64,000 nt of DNA from Enterococcus raffinosus (lineage in GTDB: Bacteria; Bacillota; Bacilli; Lactobacillales; Enterococcaceae), in the NCBI RefSeq assembly GCF_018917525.1, contig NZ_JAHLOS010000014.1, positions 32,710 through 96,709 on the forward strand, given 5' to 3'. The translations under genes were made by a program, and so were the position numbers. Positions 61,111 to 64,000 of the stretch are shown one piece after another (positions within the stretch are counted from its first letter, which is position 1; every line of letters starts with the position of its first letter). Below the pieces are notes generated by a model. It saw nothing but the letters and a program-made list of their open reading frames with translations. It did not search any database and was not told the origin of the DNA.

Positions 61111-62805
61111 TTATAATTCTAAGGTGATTTTAAAGTATTGCTGTTTTTCTTTTATTTGCCAATGCCACTCGCCATTGGAGCGTTTAACGGCTTGTTCCAA
61201 CTCTTGATGGGAATCGATCGAGTTTTCTGCTACGACGGATTCATCAAAAGAGTGGCGAGTGAAGGCACTGGTGTTGCTTTCGATGATCAACTGTCTTTGC
61301 TCCTGTTTGATCGAAATATCGATCGTTCCAAAGCGTGGATCGCTCAGAAATTTTTCGAATAATTGGATCAGCAAAGACAAGGACTCATCGTTTAGCACAG
61401 TGGTTTCCTCTTCAACAATTAGTTGACAGTTGAAGAATTTTGCTTGTTTACGAAATTCTTTTTGATAGTACTCACGCATTTGCTGAAGGTGAGCGGTTAG
61501 GGAGGCTACTTGATTATTTCTAGCAGCTTCTTTTTCAGCTAATAAGTTGAATGTCATTAGTAGATTTTGCTGCTTTTCTTTTATAAGCAGTTGTTGTTGC
61601 GCAGATTCCTGCTGCTGTCTTCGGTAATTCTGAATGTAGTTGATCTCTTCTTCAAAATGATAGCCTGAGATTAAAAGCATTAATCCGCTGAATAGCACCA
61701 ACGGCCAGTCGGTTGTAAGATTTGCAGCTCCTGCAAACAATTGAATATAGAAAAAGCAGTGAACAAAGGCAGCCATAATAATTCCCGGTGAACAAATAGT
61801 ATAAAAACGATTTTGATCAGCGGACTCAGCTAGAGCGACTGCTGAGGTGTATAACGTCATAAAGACATTAAATCCACTGAAAATCTGCATCGCGATAGGT
61901 AAGGATAGTTTTCCGACAGCGATGCAAAACACGCCGACAGTTAAAAGTGTGACCTGTGAACCGACACCATAGAGATAGTAATGTTGATACTTTTTTGTCC
62001 GCAGCAAATAGTAATTCGTTAGAAAAACCGGAATCAAAATCGCGGTCAGATTATAGAGAATCGACAAGCTTCTAGGATTGAACAAGGTACTTGCCGGAAC
62101 ATTCAGAACGAGCGATTGCAGCCCGACTAATAATGTAAAACCGATTAAAAGCAGAGAAGAAAGCAGCTGTTTCTTCGAATATCTCGGTCTTAAAAAAAGC
62201 AGTACCAGCATGATGATAATTAAAGTCCCACAGACACTCAAAAGTAAAAACTGCGGCAGTGAACGAAGCATAAAGAAGCGACTGACTTCCGCGGACTTTC
62301 CGATAAATACTTGAGCAGGAATACCGGCATAGTATTCATAGGGCGTCTTTGTAATGATGCGCAGCTTGTGCTTGCGATAATCATTTGGCAGCTGGATAGT
62401 CGTCTGAAGCATTCCTGGTTCTTTGTGCTTATCGGTAGCGGCGTATTTGTAAAGAAGCCGCTCTCCGACAAACACCGATACCCACTGATGGTTGGCCCGA
62501 ACAACTAGCTGTGGCTCCTTGAATGGTATCTCCAGCTGCTGCTGCATAATAAGTGCATTATTCGGTTGTACATTTTTCAATCGCTGATCAGTTTTTCCGT
62601 AGATATAATGGTCAGAATGATTCTTAACAACAAATGTCCAATGACTTTTCAATTCTGTAACGTTTGTTTTTTTAATTTCATCAAAAGTTTTGAATACAAT
62701 GGCTATGGCTGCGATTAAAATAACCGCTATTATTAAAATGAAGCGTTGCTTTGAACAGAATTTAAAAAAACGCTGATTGCTTAGTTTTGCAATGATAAAT
62801 AACAC
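61111..62805 (-). CDS. Orphan 7TM sensor protein with degenerate kinase-like C-terminus
   Basis: A 564-residue membrane protein: N-terminal helix (about 24-40), external domain (about 50-180, WTFVVKNHSDHYIYG ... VFVGERLLYKY) of the jelly-roll kind seen in 7TMR-DISM sensors, seven helices (about 182-385), a Gln-rich coiled coil (390-440) and a C-terminal part of about 120 residues resembling a decayed HATPase (SLLIQLFEKFLSDPRFGTID), with no H-box or ATP motifs. The GTG at 62805 abuts its AAAGGG site, so the start is uncertain. No response regulator is adjacent. Could signal by protein contact. Confidence 0.6.
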   Translation of the reverse strand: MLFIIAKLSNQRFFKFCSKQRFILIIAVILIAAIAIVFKTFDEIKKTNVTELKSHWTFVVKNHSDHYIYGKTDQRLKNVQPNNALIMQQQLEIPFKEPQLVVRANHQWVSVFVGERLLYKYAATDKHKEPGMLQTTIQLPNDYRKHKLRIITKTPYEYYAGIPAQVFIGKSAEVSRFFMLRSLPQFLLLSVCGTLIIIMLVLLFLRPRYSKKQLLSSLLLIGFTLLVGLQSLVLNVPASTLFNPRSLSILYNLTAILIPVFLTNYYLLRTKKYQHYYLYGVGSQVTLLTVGVFCIAVGKLSLPIAMQIFSGFNVFMTLYTSAVALAESADQNRFYTICSPGIIMAAFVHCFFYIQLFAGAANLTTDWPLVLFSGLMLLISGYHFEEEINYIQNYRRQQQESAQQQLLIKEKQQNLLMTFNLLAEKEAARNNQVASLTAHLQQMREYYQKEFRKQAKFFNCQLIVEEETTVLNDESLSLLIQLFEKFLSDPRFGTIDISIKQEQRQLIIESNTSAFTRHSFDESVVAENSIDSHQELEQAVKRSNGEWHWQIKEKQQYFKITLEL

Positions 62806-62974
62806 CCTTTCTTTTGAAGAAAGACAATAGAAATCGTCTAATACTATAATAATAGTAACATATTGCGATATCCAGTCAAAATTTTATTCAATTAGAAACT
62901 AAAAAATAGATTTTTTTAACAAATGTGATATGATAAATACAGATAGTTTTTCTTCTAAAAGGAGGTGGTTCCGC

Positions 62975-63481
62975 ATGTTGAAAAATAAAAAAATAACGTT
63001 TCTATATGTTGTGCTGATTTTCTCAATATTTCTCTTAGCTGTTTTGACGATTGTTATTCCAAAAGCATTGAATGTCACACCATACGTCATTTCAGATAAT
63101 AAAATGGCGCCAGAATATCAAAAGGACGGACTGGTTTTTGTGAAAGATGTGATGGAGCCTATCCATGTTGGCGATACCATCACCTATTATGAAAATCAAG
63201 GAAAATCGATCAAAACGCGGCGAGTACTAGCGGTGGACAATAAAATCGATGGTTATTTTGTCAAAGGAGACAACTCTGTTAAAGCAGAGATGGGGCTTGT
63301 TCATGAACGAAATTTAATCGGTCGACCACATTTTTATCTTCCATACATAGGTTTTTTAGCAGATACAAAAGTGATGACAATTATTAAAAGCAGTTTTTTT
63401 GTTGGAGCCATCTTGATGACGCTCTCAACTTTGTTTTTCCAAACAGAAATGAAACATAAAATTCGGCAGCAAGTCGAATAA
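62975..63481 (+). CDS. Signal-peptidase-I-like protein lacking the catalytic residues
   Basis: A 168-residue protein with helices at about 8-30 and 140-160 and a SipW/S26-like extracellular domain: NVTPYVISDNKMAPEYQKDG, VGDTITYYE, GYFVKGDNSVKAE and LIGRPHFYLPYIG. The serine of the S-x-P-like box B (usual SMxP) is K43 here (DNKMAP), and the general-base position is R82 (KTRRV), so peptidase activity is unlikely. AAAAGGAGGTGG precedes the ATG at 62975. TATGAT at 62929-62934 may be the -10. Monocistronic. Confidence 0.78.
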   Translation: MLKNKKITFLYVVLIFSIFLLAVLTIVIPKALNVTPYVISDNKMAPEYQKDGLVFVKDVMEPIHVGDTITYYENQGKSIKTRRVLAVDNKIDGYFVKGDNSVKAEMGLVHERNLIGRPHFYLPYIGFLADTKVMTIIKSSFFVGAILMTLSTLFFQTEMKHKIRQQVE

Positions 63482-63511
63482 AAAAGGCCTCCACGGATGA
63501 AGGTCTTTTTC
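63482..63511 (+). terminator. Terminator after the signal-peptidase-like gene
   Basis: An 8-bp stem AAAGGCCT/AGGTCTTT (one G:U) with T5. Confidence 0.65.
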
Positions 63512-63563
63512 AATCGAATGATTATTTTCATGTAAATACAAGCGCAATAAACATCGGATGATC

Positions 63564-63884
63564 CTAATAGGACACTTCTAGTGCCTCTTTCAGCTCATCT
63601 TTTGCTTCTTTTATTTCTTCCTTCGCTTCTTTTTGACTTTCTGACAGTTCAAGTTTTTTTGTTTTACGACTTTCCTTCAACTCATTTTTTACTTCTTTAG
63701 AGGCTTCCTCGATATCATCTTTGCTGTCTTTCAAGTCTTCACGGATGTCTTGTTTCACCTGTCTCATCTCAGTGCGAAATTCCGACTGCCATAAAGGCCG
63801 TAAAATATAGCGATTCACCGTCAATAAACCAATACAAGCAATTCCCAAAATTACTACCGTCATATCTAAACCATTTCTTTTCAT
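63564..63884 (-). CDS. Membrane-anchored charged-helix protein
   Basis: A 106-residue protein: an N-terminal membrane helix (TVVILGIACIGLLTV, about 9-27) and a long, highly charged helix (residues 35-103) with repeated KE/EE pairs (KDSKDDIEEASKEVKNELKE, SQKEAKEEIKEAKDELKEAL). Likely a cytosolic or extracytoplasmic rod or coiled coil. AGGAAGG lies upstream of the ATG. Low complexity prevents family assignment; function unknown. The remaining 116 bases to the window end show no gene I can support. Confidence 0.55.
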   Translation of the reverse strand: MKRNGLDMTVVILGIACIGLLTVNRYILRPLWQSEFRTEMRQVKQDIREDLKDSKDDIEEASKEVKNELKESRKTKKLELSESQKEAKEEIKEAKDELKEALEVSY

Positions 63885-64000
63885 TTTTATAAATCCGCCT
63901 TCCTACGAAAGGCACCAATGAGATGATGAAAATCCTCAAAGAACCTTTCTCTCTTTATTTTTCGTGTTACGCTCTCCTTGCAGGTCCCTGGTATACTACA

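Noticed and set aside
63885..64000. Possible gene at the right edge
   Set aside because: No frame with start and ribosome site is supported in the last 116 bases.

Overview
The window reads as a contiguous chromosomal segment of a low-to-middle GC Gram-positive coccus, most likely an Enterococcus (perhaps the E. casseliflavus/gallinarum side of the genus). Reasons: gene order dnaX-ybaB-recR-tmk-yaaQ-holB-yaaT-yabA-rsmI and dinG-ypmB-aspB-asnS (Bacillota), a copYZAB operon in the Enterococcus hirae order, dltXABCD, oxygen-sensitive nrdDG, and strong AGGAGG-type ribosome binding sites. I see no rRNA, tRNA, CRISPR array, phage or complete insertion sequence.

Layout. 1-2.8 kb (minus): a ydjI-ydjG-ydjH-like membrane-stress set (SPFH protein, zinc-ribbon membrane protein, TPM protein cut by the window edge). 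3-10 kb (plus): replication/repair housekeeping genes. 10.1-11.7 kb: amtB-glnK ammonium uptake. 11.7-14.3 kb: PH/SHOCT protein, a three-hairpin intergenic block, an eRF1-like protein, a cold-shock protein. 14.5-20.4 kb: dinG-ypmB-aspB-asnS. 20.4-22.4 kb (minus): a TetR-type regulator, a small helical protein and four tandem near-identical secreted peptides, with matching palindromic operators; I regard this as the most unusual locus. 22.5-29.8 kb: a Cd/Zn-type P-type ATPase followed by copper operon copYZAB. 29.9-33.3 kb: an Mga-like regulator, a Phd-like antitoxin-domain protein without a toxin, a 274-bp MITE-like palindromic element, and SOS-controlled dinB. 33.3-36.3 kb (minus): nrdD-nrdG with NrdR boxes. 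36.6-39.5 kb: a BceAB-type ABC transporter. 39.7-44.2 kb: dltXABCD. 44.6-45.7 kb: an unrecognised acidic protein. 45.8-51.1 kb: a NarL-type two-component system divergent from an ABC-2 exporter. 51-55.7 kb: Nudix, M42 peptidase, DUF975, metallo-beta-lactamase fold protein, lipoate ligase. 55.8-61.1 kb: a sugar-acid locus (GntR, ManD-type dehydratase, PTS, KDPG aldolase, truncated KDG kinase). 61.1-64 kb: an orphan 7TM sensor, a signal-peptidase-like protein lacking catalytic residues, and a membrane-anchored charged-helix protein.

Two items look least explained by known biology: (i) the TetR-controlled cluster of four tandem prepeptides with identical leaders, variable acidic centres and a shared EKIGF carboxyl end; (ii) a repeated 151-155 bp leader element found directly upstream of the BceAB-type transporter and, twice in tandem, upstream of the PTS operon, with a degenerate copy before the DUF975 gene. 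The copies share long identical arms capable of pairing, and each full copy opens with the same seven-codon reading frame (MSVQLFA). Functional statements for both are inference; all calls here come from reading the sequence without database searches.
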